Positions 16,795 to 24,980 of a stretch of DNA of 64,000 nucleotides are shown piece by piece (the stretch's first letter is position 1; each line of letters starts with the position of its first letter). The stretch is from Ignavibacteriales bacterium (lineage in GTDB: Bacteria > Bacteroidota > Ignavibacteria > UBA10030). The stretch is from contig JAPLFQ010000025.1 in assembly GCA_026390595.1 (NCBI GenBank), positions 62,001 to 126,000 of the forward strand, written 5' to 3'. The notes beneath the pieces were generated by a model. It made no database searches. It was not told where the DNA came from and worked only from the letters and a program-made list of their open reading frames with translations. The position numbers and the translations under genes are program-made.

Positions 16795-18564
16795 GTTCGC
16801 TTGTTCGCCGAAAACAGAAATCTCCCGTATCGAATACGCCGAAATTCCTTTCGTTCCCTTCTTGCCGTCGATGCGAAGATAACGCGCCTTCACGGGCGGA
16901 ATATCACACTCGTCAATTCCGCCGGTCCCGCTGGTCACTTCGCGCATTGTCGACCACTTCTTGCCATCGAGCGATGACTGCAGCTGATAGTGTACTGCGA
17001 ACGTTTCGCCCCAAGTGATCCTCACGTGCTTGATCGTCTGCGGGGATTTCCAGGCAAGCTGAAACCACTGCTGCTCCTGTCCGTTTGACTTTGTCCAGGC
17101 AGCGGAATTCCACCTCGTATAGGACTTCCCGTCAATGGCACTCACAGGCTTGAAATGCGGCCCGATGGTGGAGAATGATGACGCAGACGGAGTTGCCAGG
17201 CGGGCGATATCGGCTGACTGCAGGACTGAATCCTGCCCGATTATCTTCAGCGCCGTGATCGAATAGGGGGGAAGCTTCACCGAAAACTTGTCGGAGACAT
17301 TTTTGAGGTCCTGAAGGGGGGTGTTGTGCCGCTTCTCATCGAGAACCCAAACCGACGCGTTGGCTCGGGGCTTGAAGCCTGAGAGCTGCACTTCGACGTT
17401 TGTCGATGTTCCCCGCTTCTTGTTAATGAAGACAACGGACAGCTCTTTACCGGACTTGCTTGCATACGTCGACAGGCCCCGGTCGTCGCATGTGGCTTTG
17501 ACCACGTTTCCCTTGAAATGCTCTGCCATCAGAGGGAAAACATAGTAACTAAAGCGAGGTGTATTGCTGCCTTCAGAAGAAAGATACCCATAATCGCCGC
17601 CTCGTGGAGGATAGAAATTATGAAGAGCCCAGAAGCAGGCAATGTCGGTTCGAAGCTCCGCCATGCTTCCCAGCATATCGGCTGTCCAAAGCGCGTTGAT
17701 GACCTGAATGGTCTGCAGACCGGGAGAGTGACTCACAGAATTGTATCCAACGTTGACGTAGAGAATGGAGGCAGCTTTCTCGCGACCGACCGCCCTTTCA
17801 ATGTCTGTGCGCAACTGGGAATACAGCTTTCGGTACGTTGCGACGGTCGTCATGAGCGTGTCGTCGTTTTCTTTTCCGGACGGCTGAGGGAAATACGTGA
17901 ACGTGATCATGTCGATGTAGTCGCCGGCAGCTTTCATAACACGCTCCGCCCAGTTTTCCGGGTGAAGTCCCAGCGGTACGTTCGTTGCCACCTTGATGGA
18001 CGGGTCCACGGCCCGCATCGCTTTCACAAAGTTGATGTATTTTTTCGCATACTGCTCAGGCGGAACATGCCCGCGGGCCCAGGTGCCCCACTGTTCGTCT
18101 CCAACCTCCCACAGCTTGACACTATACCCTTTCTCGACGTTGCAGTATCTGACCCACGCTGCTGCAAGTTCGGGAGGCTCGTTGAAATTCACCGTGATGA
18201 ACGGCTCCGCGCCGACTGCTCTGCAGAGTTCAATATATTCGTCTGTGTCCATTTCCGACGCATTGTTCGACTTCGCATTCCAGACATACGCATCGGCATC
18301 ATTGCCGCCGGGGTACTTCAGGAGGGTGATTCCGGATGCCTTGATCTTCCCGATTGCATCCCTGTCGGCTGTCGTCAACATCTCCGATGCCGGCCCGGGA
18401 AAGAGGGATTCATCCCATCGTGCCGTGTTGATTCCATAGAGCCACGGGTTGATGGATGTCACGATGGTGCCGGCCTCGACTGCCACGTGTACCGTCTGTG
18501 GAAGAACTATCGACCATCCGGAAAGGAAGAGGGCAAAGAACGATGTGAGAAAACGTCTTGACAT
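16792..18564 (-). CDS. Secreted glycoside hydrolase (GH51/GH39-like clan A) with discoidin domain
   Basis: Exported protein of 590 residues. A signal peptide (1-23) is followed by a TIM-barrel-like domain (about 25-330) with GINTARWDESL, LLKYPGGNDADAYVWN and LWEVGDEQWG, where Glu157 sits where GH51-type enzymes carry the acid/base glutamate (usually GNE). A beta-sandwich (about 340-430) and an F5/8-type-C (CBM32-like) domain (about 440-590, ending REISVFGEQAN) follow. This suggests a polysaccharide-degrading enzyme, perhaps arabinofuranosidase-like, but substrate and exact family are unsure. GDE instead of GNE is unusual. Its TAA stop comes from the edge of an intergenic inverted repeat. Confidence 0.72.
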   Translation of the reverse strand: MSRRFLTSFFALFLSGWSIVLPQTVHVAVEAGTIVTSINPWLYGINTARWDESLFPGPASEMLTTADRDAIGKIKASGITLLKYPGGNDADAYVWNAKSNNASEMDTDEYIELCRAVGAEPFITVNFNEPPELAAAWVRYCNVEKGYSVKLWEVGDEQWGTWARGHVPPEQYAKKYINFVKAMRAVDPSIKVATNVPLGLHPENWAERVMKAAGDYIDMITFTYFPQPSGKENDDTLMTTVATYRKLYSQLRTDIERAVGREKAASILYVNVGYNSVSHSPGLQTIQVINALWTADMLGSMAELRTDIACFWALHNFYPPRGGDYGYLSSEGSNTPRFSYYVFPLMAEHFKGNVVKATCDDRGLSTYASKSGKELSVVFINKKRGTSTNVEVQLSGFKPRANASVWVLDEKRHNTPLQDLKNVSDKFSVKLPPYSITALKIIGQDSVLQSADIARLATPSASSFSTIGPHFKPVSAIDGKSYTRWNSAAWTKSNGQEQQWFQLAWKSPQTIKHVRITWGETFAVHYQLQSSLDGKKWSTMREVTSGTGGIDECDIPPVKARYLRIDGKKGTKGISAYSIREISVFGEQAN

Positions 18565-18612
18565 GAGAGTGTTCCTTCTGATGCAGCGTCAACATTGCAG
18601 GGCAAGGGAAAT

Positions 18613-18697
18613 AGCACACAGCTGACACTGATATACTGATCCACACAGATCGATCAATCTGTGGTCATCCCGTCCTTTTCAGTGTAGTCAGTGTGCG
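18613..18697. repeat. Inverted repeat, CACAGATC/ACACTGA family
   Basis: GCACACAGCTGACACTGA at 18614-18631 faces TCAGTGTAGTCAGTGTGC ending at 18697, with a further CACAGAT...ATCTGTG dyad inside. It fills the gap between two minus-strand genes. Confidence 0.65.
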
Positions 18698-18704
18698 CTT
18701 CCTT

Positions 18705-19637
18705 CTAGTCAAACGACTTTTTCATGATTTCGTGACGGCGAAGGACACGGAGTCCCACCTTGTAGTAGAAATCCTTGGCACGCCCCGACGTCCAGGCGAG
18801 CCAGAGGTTTTGTCGTCCCTTCTTGCGCATCTGTTCGACCGTGCTGTAGTAGAGCATGGGCCCCAGCCCTCGTCCGGCATATGCCTCGTCGATTCCAAAC
18901 GGGCCGAATCGCTCATCCATGAAGTGGCTGAACCCCACCACCTTTTCGTCCTTGAGTGCTATGAGTATCTCATCGCATTGCGGATTTTCGCGTAATCGGT
19001 CAAGCGCGACCCGGAACAGGTCGCCCGGGTAATTCTCTCTGAGGAATTCCAGCAGAACGAGGATATAGCGCGGCTCAAACACGCACGTTGAAAAGCCCGT
19101 CTTTTGGAGCTGGCAAAAACGCTCCTTCATTGTGTCCGGGATGCTGAAATCCACAATGGACCGGCCCATACTATACACACTCTGCACCTTCTCATACCTT
19201 CGCGCGATGAGAAACTCGTGTGCGTTGGCATAGGCATCGAGGTCAACGCCGGGGATGAAGTAGTTGGGCGTGTAATCAGAAATATGGACTTCTTTGACTC
19301 CTTGATCGAGAAGAAATCGTTCGGCCTGCGCGAGCATTTCTGTACAGATTCCTCTTCGCCGCCAGTCTGGATGCACGAAAAACGTGGTAATCCAGCCTCG
19401 TCCAGTTTCCATGCCGACATCGAAATAGGGATACCGGCGGGAAAGGCTGAGCATGAAGCCGACGATCTCGTTGTCAGCCACAGCGACGAAACAGCCGCGG
19501 GAATCGAAGTTCGAGTCCAGAATGATTTTTCGCCGAAAGGTATTCAGCGTGACTTCGTCGCGGGGAAGACAGAGATTCCATAATGCGGTGACGCTGAGCT
19601 CATCCTCCGCCTTGTATTGCCGGATCTCGGATGACAT
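18705..19637 (-). CDS. Tandem GNAT-fold N-acetyltransferase
   Basis: Protein of 310 residues with two GNAT halves. The first (1-150) carries the acetyl-CoA loop WITTFFVHPDWRRRGICTEML; the second (165-310) carries GFSHFMDERFGPFGIDEAYAGRGLGPMLYYSTVEQM. Family enzymes transfer acetyl from acetyl-CoA to an amine; the acceptor is unknown. ATG 19637 is chosen because it aligns with the start of the paralogue at 21599; GTG 19649 is the alternative. The paralogue lies two genes upstream with a PIG-L deacetylase between, so acetylation and deacetylation of a shared amino-sugar substrate is possible (inference). Confidence 0.78.
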   Translation of the reverse strand: MSSEIRQYKAEDELSVTALWNLCLPRDEVTLNTFRRKIILDSNFDSRGCFVAVADNEIVGFMLSLSRRYPYFDVGMETGRGWITTFFVHPDWRRRGICTEMLAQAERFLLDQGVKEVHISDYTPNYFIPGVDLDAYANAHEFLIARRYEKVQSVYSMGRSIVDFSIPDTMKERFCQLQKTGFSTCVFEPRYILVLLEFLRENYPGDLFRVALDRLRENPQCDEILIALKDEKVVGFSHFMDERFGPFGIDEAYAGRGLGPMLYYSTVEQMRKKGRQNLWLAWTSGRAKDFYYKVGLRVLRRHEIMKKSFD

Positions 19638-19677
19638 GAAGCAGCTCACTTTCTGATTAGATTTCTAGTGCTAGGGT

Positions 19678-19753
19678 GATCACGCAAAGTCGCAAAGGTA
19701 GCAAAGCTGGAAGAAGGATTGGAAAATGTCCATCTTTGCGTCTTAGCGTGAGA
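19678..19753. repeat. Inverted repeat, CACGCAAAG family
   Basis: TCACGCAAAGTCGCAAAGGTAGCAAAG at the left faces CATCTTTGCGTCTTAGCGTGAGA at the right. It matches the organisation of the repeat at 37752-37829. Confidence 0.7.
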
Positions 19754-19765
19754 TTCTCATCTTAT

Positions 19766-20476
19766 TCACGGTAGAACATCGACAATGCGTTTCTTCTCAA
19801 ACGGATCGATATCAAAAGCCACGGCGTAGCGTTTACCGGCCTCGGCACCCCGAACGCGGGCCAGTGCGTCATAGTAGTCCAGGTACGGGAAGGAAGAAAT
19901 CCCTCCCTGGATGAACTGATACTGAATCACTGCCTCTTTCCAGGTCTCCAGTTCAGCGGAGATATCCACATAGAGGTACGGTTTGAAATTCTCCGGATCC
20001 TCCCAGTTTTCTGTGTAGTAGATCGCCTGTATCCCTCTGTGGCGGGGATGGATGGTCACTACTCCCTCAAGTGACGCGAGGAGAACGGCATCATTCACAA
20101 TGGAGTGCGTTGCAGCGTGGTCTTTGTGGATGCTTGTTCGCCAGTGTGTGATGATATGGGTTGGCCTAACGCGGCGGATGACGTCGGCCACATGGAGACG
20201 TGCCTCCTCAGTATTCGGAAGTTCACCGTCCCTGTAAGGGGCGAAGATCGCTTCTGCACCCATGACGTTGGCTGCTGCCATTGCCTCGTTGCGCTTTTGT
20301 TCCCCGTATGCCTGGGGGGACATCTTGGGGTTTCCCCCCTCACCGAGTGTCAGGTGAAGAATGGCGACCTGATCGCCAAGTTTGCTGTGTTTTGCGAGGA
20401 CCGCACCGCATGTGACCTCCATGTCGCCGCAGTGTGCTCCGATTGCGAGAATGGTTTTTCTGATTTCGTCCGCCAT
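19766..20476 (-). CDS. PIG-L family deacetylase
   Basis: Zinc-dependent de-N-acetylase family (LmbE/BshB/MshB type) acting on N-acetylglucosaminyl compounds; 236 residues. The N-terminal metal motif is IGAHCGDMEVTCG, where the family usually has AHPDD, and the second motif is HKDHAATH. LHLTLGEGG and HWRTSIHKDH fit the fold. ATG 20476 (MADEIRKTILAIGAHCGD) has AAGGA upstream; the longer frame to 20539 runs into the inverted repeat and is rejected. Pro-Asp replaced by Cys-Gly keeps one aspartate and the histidine, so metal binding may persist with altered activity. Confidence 0.82.
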   Translation of the reverse strand: MADEIRKTILAIGAHCGDMEVTCGAVLAKHSKLGDQVAILHLTLGEGGNPKMSPQAYGEQKRNEAMAAANVMGAEAIFAPYRDGELPNTEEARLHVADVIRRVRPTHIITHWRTSIHKDHAATHSIVNDAVLLASLEGVVTIHPRHRGIQAIYYTENWEDPENFKPYLYVDISAELETWKEAVIQYQFIQGGISSFPYLDYYDALARVRGAEAGKRYAVAFDIDPFEKKRIVDVLP

Positions 20477-20520
20477 AGTTTTGGATCCTTTTTTGAGCCT
20501 CTGAAGGCGTGTCTGAAAGC

Positions 20521-20608
20521 AAACCGCCAAGGTCGCCAAGAGAATATTGCCGTATCAATATCTCGAGGATTCTGGTTCCTTTGCGCTCTTCGCGTCCTTA
20601 GCGGTTAG
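20521..20608. repeat. Inverted repeat, ACCGCCAAG family
   Basis: AAACCGCCAAGGTCGCCAAG at the left faces GCGCTCTTCGCGTCCTTAGCGGTT at the right, spaced by about 45 bases. Same family as 47184-47277. Confidence 0.75.
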
Positions 20609-20645
20609 TCTTCCTTTCTGTCAAGCTTAAGGTTTTACGGTATAG

Positions 20646-21599
20646 CTAAGTTGCCGAAATATCCTTCTTCAGCATCGCGAAACGCCGGGTCTCTTTGAAG
20701 CCGAATTTGCCGTATACCTTGGCAGCGACATCGTCTGTCCACATCACCCACGCATCATGGTATCCCTCGTGCTGCATCCGCTCGAGCGTCCGGGCGAGCA
20801 GAACGGTTCCAATGCCTTTCCCCTGGTATGCGTCGCTCACACCGAATGGCCCGAAATGAGACCCTTCAAACTGGCAATAGCCGATTATCTCATCCCCCTT
20901 GGTAACCACCATAACCTGCTCCGGATGGAATCCCCCCTCGGCAATTTTGTGCAAGTTACGTCGCTCGACTCGTACCCAGTCTGACGGCATCGTCTTCTCG
21001 AGGAAGTCCATGAACTTCACAAGGTCGCCGCGGCGGTACGAACGAACTTTTATCCCGTCCTCATTCAGGGCTTTTTCGATTCCAACGGTCTTCTCCGGGA
21101 CAGTGAAGAGCACAATTGGGGCGTCCATGCTGATAGCTTCGTGGAACACCTCGTATGAATGCGCCGTGAAGAGATCGAGGTAGTGCTTGTATGTACGCAC
21201 GTCAATGCCGGGTGTGAAATATCCCGGTGGATAACCGGACACCCTGCATTCCTTCTTCCCAAGCGCCTTGAACTTCTTCTCCACCTCCGAAAGAAGCAGA
21301 CCGCCGATTTCGTTCACATCGGAATCGGGGTGAACTCCGAGTGCGGTAATCCAACACCGGTCCCCGGCGGGATCGGCGTCGCCGAGATGCATGCGCTTCG
21401 CATGAATTCCCAGGACGAAACCGGTCAGCGTTCCGTTTGATCGGGCGAGGAGGAAAGTCTCCGGATCGAAGTTCTCGTCCAGCAGCACTCGTGTTTCCAG
21501 GGTGTCAACCGTGATGGCGTCGAGCGGCAGTGCCGTGGCCCAGAGCTTCAAGAGTTCGTCGCGCGCGGCATCGGTGTATGGAGTGATAGAAAAGGACAT
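20646..21599 (-). CDS. Tandem GNAT-fold N-acetyltransferase (paralogue)
   Basis: Protein of 317 residues built like the gene at 18705: an N-terminal GNAT half with WITALGVHPDSDVNEIGGLLL and a C-terminal half with EGSHFGPFGVSDAYQGKGIGTVLL, the acetyl-CoA-binding segment. The conserved FGPFG and the W-W-T-D/S-G block near the end (AWVMWTDDVAAKVYGKFGF) match the first copy, so the two are old duplicates. ATG 21599 has AGAGGA six bases upstream; the TTG start at 21614 is less likely. It ends before an intergenic repeat and the PIG-L gene. The substrate is unknown. Confidence 0.78.
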   Translation of the reverse strand: MSFSITPYTDAARDELLKLWATALPLDAITVDTLETRVLLDENFDPETFLLARSNGTLTGFVLGIHAKRMHLGDADPAGDRCWITALGVHPDSDVNEIGGLLLSEVEKKFKALGKKECRVSGYPPGYFTPGIDVRTYKHYLDLFTAHSYEVFHEAISMDAPIVLFTVPEKTVGIEKALNEDGIKVRSYRRGDLVKFMDFLEKTMPSDWVRVERRNLHKIAEGGFHPEQVMVVTKGDEIIGYCQFEGSHFGPFGVSDAYQGKGIGTVLLARTLERMQHEGYHDAWVMWTDDVAAKVYGKFGFKETRRFAMLKKDISAT

Positions 21600-21618
21600 A
21601 GATTTCCTCTGCAAGTAT

Positions 21619-22629
21619 TCAGTAGCTGATGCCGAAAGAAATGTGATGGACGGCCCCGAAGATCCCGAAATCCTGGAACGCGTAGTCGGCCCGCACGGGC
21701 GTGTTGCCGACGATGTAGCGCACGCCTAGGCCGGCCGTGAGGCCGCGTTCGTCATAGTTTGTCGCGTAGCCAAAGCGGGCTATGATGGTTTCGAAGAAAT
21801 GATACTCGGCGCCGATTTTCAGCTTTTCGTTGAAATCGCGCGGATGCCGCGATTCGAAACTCAGAATGAAAAGATCCTGAGGGTTCTCAAAGAGAAACCG
21901 GAAGGGCTCGACGGTTGCGCCGAAGCTCACGGCAAACGGCATGGGAAATGACTCGTTCTCATAGCGAATCTCTCGTGAGATGTTCTGCAAGGTCGCACCG
22001 AAACGGATGCCATTGTACATGAAATCGTAATACGCTCCCACGTCCATCGCAAGCCCGCTTTGAGCATAGGAGCGGGTTCCGATGGCCAGATTGGCATCGG
22101 TGAGGCTGGTTCCTGTAGGTGCGACCCAGGCATCGCCCAGGTTCTGGCTCACATACTTCAGGTGAACGCCGTACGAAAACCGGTCGCTGACCTTTTGCGA
22201 AAATGCTACGCCAACCGCATAGGCGGTCGGGGAAAACGTGCCTGTTTCCACGTAGCCCTGTTCGTTGGCTGCCCTGCGCGTGCCGTAAAATGTCCCGTAG
22301 TCCATCGAAAGCATGCTCAATCCGACTACGCCGAAGTTGCCGATGCGGAGAGCAGCAGCAGCTGCGTTGTAATTGATGTCAGCAATTCCCTGCGTGTGAC
22401 TGACGTCGAGGTCCAAGCCGGATTTGATCCACCCGAGCTGGCTCGGGTTCCAGAAGATCGAGTTCGCCGAAAGCGTGGTCGTGACGCCGATCGTGCCCCG
22501 TCCGACGACCTCTGCCGACACGGGATTCTCGAGGAACCTGAATCCGACTTGTGCCTTCTTGACGATCTGCCCGTCGGCCCCTGAAGAAATCAGGATCAGG
22601 AGAAGGAAAACGGAGATCGTTGGAAACAT
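21619..22629 (-). CDS. PorV/PorQ-like outer-membrane barrel (copy 1)
   Basis: Outer-membrane beta-barrel of 336 residues with a signal peptide (MFPTISVFLLLILISSGADG). Hallmarks are the loop SANSIFWNPSQLGWIKSG after a VGRGTIGVTTT strand, repeated aromatic-ended strands and the block SRHPRDFNEKLKIGAEYHF shared with the copy at 34463 (EHPRDFPEQMKIGLEYVF). PorV proteins shuttle T9SS cargo to the attachment machinery, so this may serve the secreted protein encoded just upstream. The frame is open to 22773, but that extension translates the CATTCCCGC repeat, so ATG 22629 is used. Confidence 0.78.
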   Translation of the reverse strand: MFPTISVFLLLILISSGADGQIVKKAQVGFRFLENPVSAEVVGRGTIGVTTTLSANSIFWNPSQLGWIKSGLDLDVSHTQGIADINYNAAAAALRIGNFGVVGLSMLSMDYGTFYGTRRAANEQGYVETGTFSPTAYAVGVAFSQKVSDRFSYGVHLKYVSQNLGDAWVAPTGTSLTDANLAIGTRSYAQSGLAMDVGAYYDFMYNGIRFGATLQNISREIRYENESFPMPFAVSFGATVEPFRFLFENPQDLFILSFESRHPRDFNEKLKIGAEYHFFETIIARFGYATNYDERGLTAGLGVRYIVGNTPVRADYAFQDFGIFGAVHHISFGISY

Positions 22630-22655
22630 CCTTCTGGAACCTATCTCAACCACGG

Positions 22656-22733
22656 TTGTCACTCCCGAGATCGTCAGTCGGGAGTCCAGAATGCGCGGTC
22701 TGGATTCCCGCTTACGACGAGCGGGAATGACAA
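22656..22733. repeat. Inverted repeat, GTCATTCCCG family (copy 1)
   Basis: TTGTCACTCCCG at the left faces CGGGAATGACAA at 22722-22733, with an internal GGGAGTCCAGA...TCTGGATTCCC dyad. Same family as 61061-61166. It reads through in frame and creates a false N-terminal extension on the PorV-like gene. Confidence 0.75.
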
Positions 22734-22851
22734 TTGTGCTTGTGAAGGAGTTCTTGAGATGGTCTATAATCATTGCATCCTCCTTGAGAAAAATCTGTAA
22801 CGCACACGCTTTCGTCTTCTGGGGGAATCAGCACCCGAACATGGGGCGACC

Positions 22852-24972
22852 TTATCGCACCAAAACGAACTTCACAAACTGATTGTCCAGGCTTTCACCG
22901 TTCAGTCCCTGGCATTCTGTGACCGCCAGGATGTAAATGCCGCTGGTAACGTATTGATTGTCATCCGTCCGCTGATCCCATTCGTGGTCGGCGGTTCCAT
23001 AGTGCGAAATTGCCCGGACGAGGTCTCCCGTTTCAGTGTAAATTCTGAGAGAACACTTCACAGGAAGATTGACGAAAAGAATCTTGTTCGGGGTACCTGA
23101 GAACCCGAGACCGCCGGCTGCGACCGTGGCCGGATTCGGAACGACACGCACCTTGTTGCTCTCGCTCAATCCCGGCTTGAACGATGTTGCCGGAAGCTGC
23201 GATCGGGTCGCGTAGCGCGAGCTCTCGAGTCTTACTCCCATATCGAGCCCGCTCGTGTTCTGCGTCCCGTTATCAACCGCGGTGACGGCATAGTAGTAGT
23301 CGACGCCCCGCTGAATCGATTTGTCGATGTATGTTAACGTACTGCGGTCCGTTGTCTCATACACCAGTTCCCAGCGAGCCTTGCTCCGCTGGTCGAGCGG
23401 ATCATTGACGTAGTAAGCTCCTTGCTTCCTGTAGACACGCCACGCGTACCAATCATCGACTCCGGTGTCGGGATCCTTGAAGTAGGACGGTTCCGGGTAA
23501 GACCATTGGACGGCGATTCTATCGGGTCCGGACGTCACGGTGATGTCGGGCGGAGGCGGAGGAGAGGGGACCGCCAGCCCGCGACTCAGCCTGTCCCATG
23601 CCCAGTTCGCCCGATCAAGCACCTTCCATAAAGAATCCCGCCCGTTCAGAATTGCGGCATCCTTCTGGGCGTCAGTGATTTGTTTGCTCATCCAGGCACG
23701 GCCGATTGAATCTGCAGCATTGTATGAAATCGAGCCGGCACCGACAGCATACACAAACGTCAGGGAGTCGAACCGGTTCTGTGCACGGTTCTTGGTCAGT
23801 TGGTATGGGCCGTTCGTGATGAAGCGCATCGGTCCTTTCTGAACTGTTGTCGAAATGCCTGAAGTGATCGCATCGAGCGGAAATCGGCCGCGGTTGTCAT
23901 CGCCGCGATACGTTTGCAGCAGCCCGTTGTCTCTTCGTCCCCACAAATCGCCGATGATGGTTCCGTGCGGCATCGCGTACGGTTGATTCTTGTCATCGGT
24001 CTGGCTGTTGTACGCTTTGCTCGCGTAGAGCAGAGTGTAGCCGGGGATCTGTGTCGAGTTCAGGAACCCCGTGACGCGGTCCGGGTCTCCTGAATCATCC
24101 GTTGAGCCGTTTGGGTACACCTGAGTCTGAAGCGCCCGGTAATCATAATAGTATGCGACGTAGAGGGAATCGCGCGACCGGTTGGTGACTAACTCGGACT
24201 TGCGTTTGAACCAGCTGTCGAGGTCGTCCTCTGCTTCGTAAGAAAACCCGCCGAATGTGCCATATTCACCTGCTTTTGAGGGTCCGAGGCTGAATGCGAT
24301 GGGCCACCAGAACCGGATAGTCTGGTCGGGGAGAGTGTCTCTTGAAGTGGCTGCCTCGCGGGGCCTCTTAATTTCGCCTGTAAACTTGTGCGTCGCTTTC
24401 CAGATGAAGAAGTCGGCAAGGCCGGGGTTGCTGAAAGCGTACACCTCCACATGACTGCGGATGCCGAACTGGTTGCAGACATCCTCAAATTCGATTTTGA
24501 TATCGGACTTCAGCGTTGGATCGACGTTCCATCGGTACGGGGGATTGAGCGGTACTCCATCCACAACGATGATGGGAGGCCGGTAGCGTCGCACCTCCAT
24601 AGCCCAATCGGTCGAGCCCGGATTTGTCAGCGCTCCGCCGCGCGTGTACATCTGCTGCTTCGTTCCGAATTCATCGGTGATTCCGTTGTCATCGAGAACG
24701 AGAGGATTGAAGATCTGATACAGCATGTTGGACTGCCACCGGTCCTGGGGCCAGTAGAAGAGCTCTGTCTTCTGTGGGTTGGCGCCGGTGAGCATCCAGC
24801 TGAATTGTGTCTGCAGGCCCCCCTCACCGTTCAGTTTGTTCATGCTCATGTTGAAGTTGCCCACGTCGATCATCATCGGAAACGGATCGTAATTCCGTTG
24901 CTGTCCGACGAGGACCGTCGTAAAGGCAAACATGAGTATCAGCGCCGCGCTGCATCGTAGAATGCTTTTCAT
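22852..24972 (-). CDS. ~700-residue secreted FN3 protein of a TonB/PorV module (copy 1)
   Basis: Exported protein of 706 residues with a signal peptide (to TTVLVGQ). The first ~470 residues match no family I recognise; they are rich in aromatic and Asp/Asn residues. A proline stretch (PSPPPPP) leads to a fibronectin-III-like domain (about 485-610, DRIAVQWSYPEP...WYAWRVYRK), then a C-terminal beta domain from VVPNPATVAAG to FVKFVLVR resembling FlgD/T9SS sorting domains without the NYPNPFNP motif. The copy at 35536 has the same plan. Between a TonB receptor plus chitinase and a PorV-like barrel, it may be a surface substrate-binding partner; this is inference. Confidence 0.75.
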   Translation of the reverse strand: MKSILRCSAALILMFAFTTVLVGQQRNYDPFPMMIDVGNFNMSMNKLNGEGGLQTQFSWMLTGANPQKTELFYWPQDRWQSNMLYQIFNPLVLDDNGITDEFGTKQQMYTRGGALTNPGSTDWAMEVRRYRPPIIVVDGVPLNPPYRWNVDPTLKSDIKIEFEDVCNQFGIRSHVEVYAFSNPGLADFFIWKATHKFTGEIKRPREAATSRDTLPDQTIRFWWPIAFSLGPSKAGEYGTFGGFSYEAEDDLDSWFKRKSELVTNRSRDSLYVAYYYDYRALQTQVYPNGSTDDSGDPDRVTGFLNSTQIPGYTLLYASKAYNSQTDDKNQPYAMPHGTIIGDLWGRRDNGLLQTYRGDDNRGRFPLDAITSGISTTVQKGPMRFITNGPYQLTKNRAQNRFDSLTFVYAVGAGSISYNAADSIGRAWMSKQITDAQKDAAILNGRDSLWKVLDRANWAWDRLSRGLAVPSPPPPPDITVTSGPDRIAVQWSYPEPSYFKDPDTGVDDWYAWRVYRKQGAYYVNDPLDQRSKARWELVYETTDRSTLTYIDKSIQRGVDYYYAVTAVDNGTQNTSGLDMGVRLESSRYATRSQLPATSFKPGLSESNKVRVVPNPATVAAGGLGFSGTPNKILFVNLPVKCSLRIYTETGDLVRAISHYGTADHEWDQRTDDNQYVTSGIYILAVTECQGLNGESLDNQFVKFVLVR

Positions 24973-24980
24973 GGTAACTC

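Noticed and set aside
17518-18561. 347-residue frame on the plus strand
   Set aside because: It lies wholly opposite the glycoside hydrolase gene, is rich in Arg/His/Cys with no recognisable domain, and is a shadow of GC-rich codon use.
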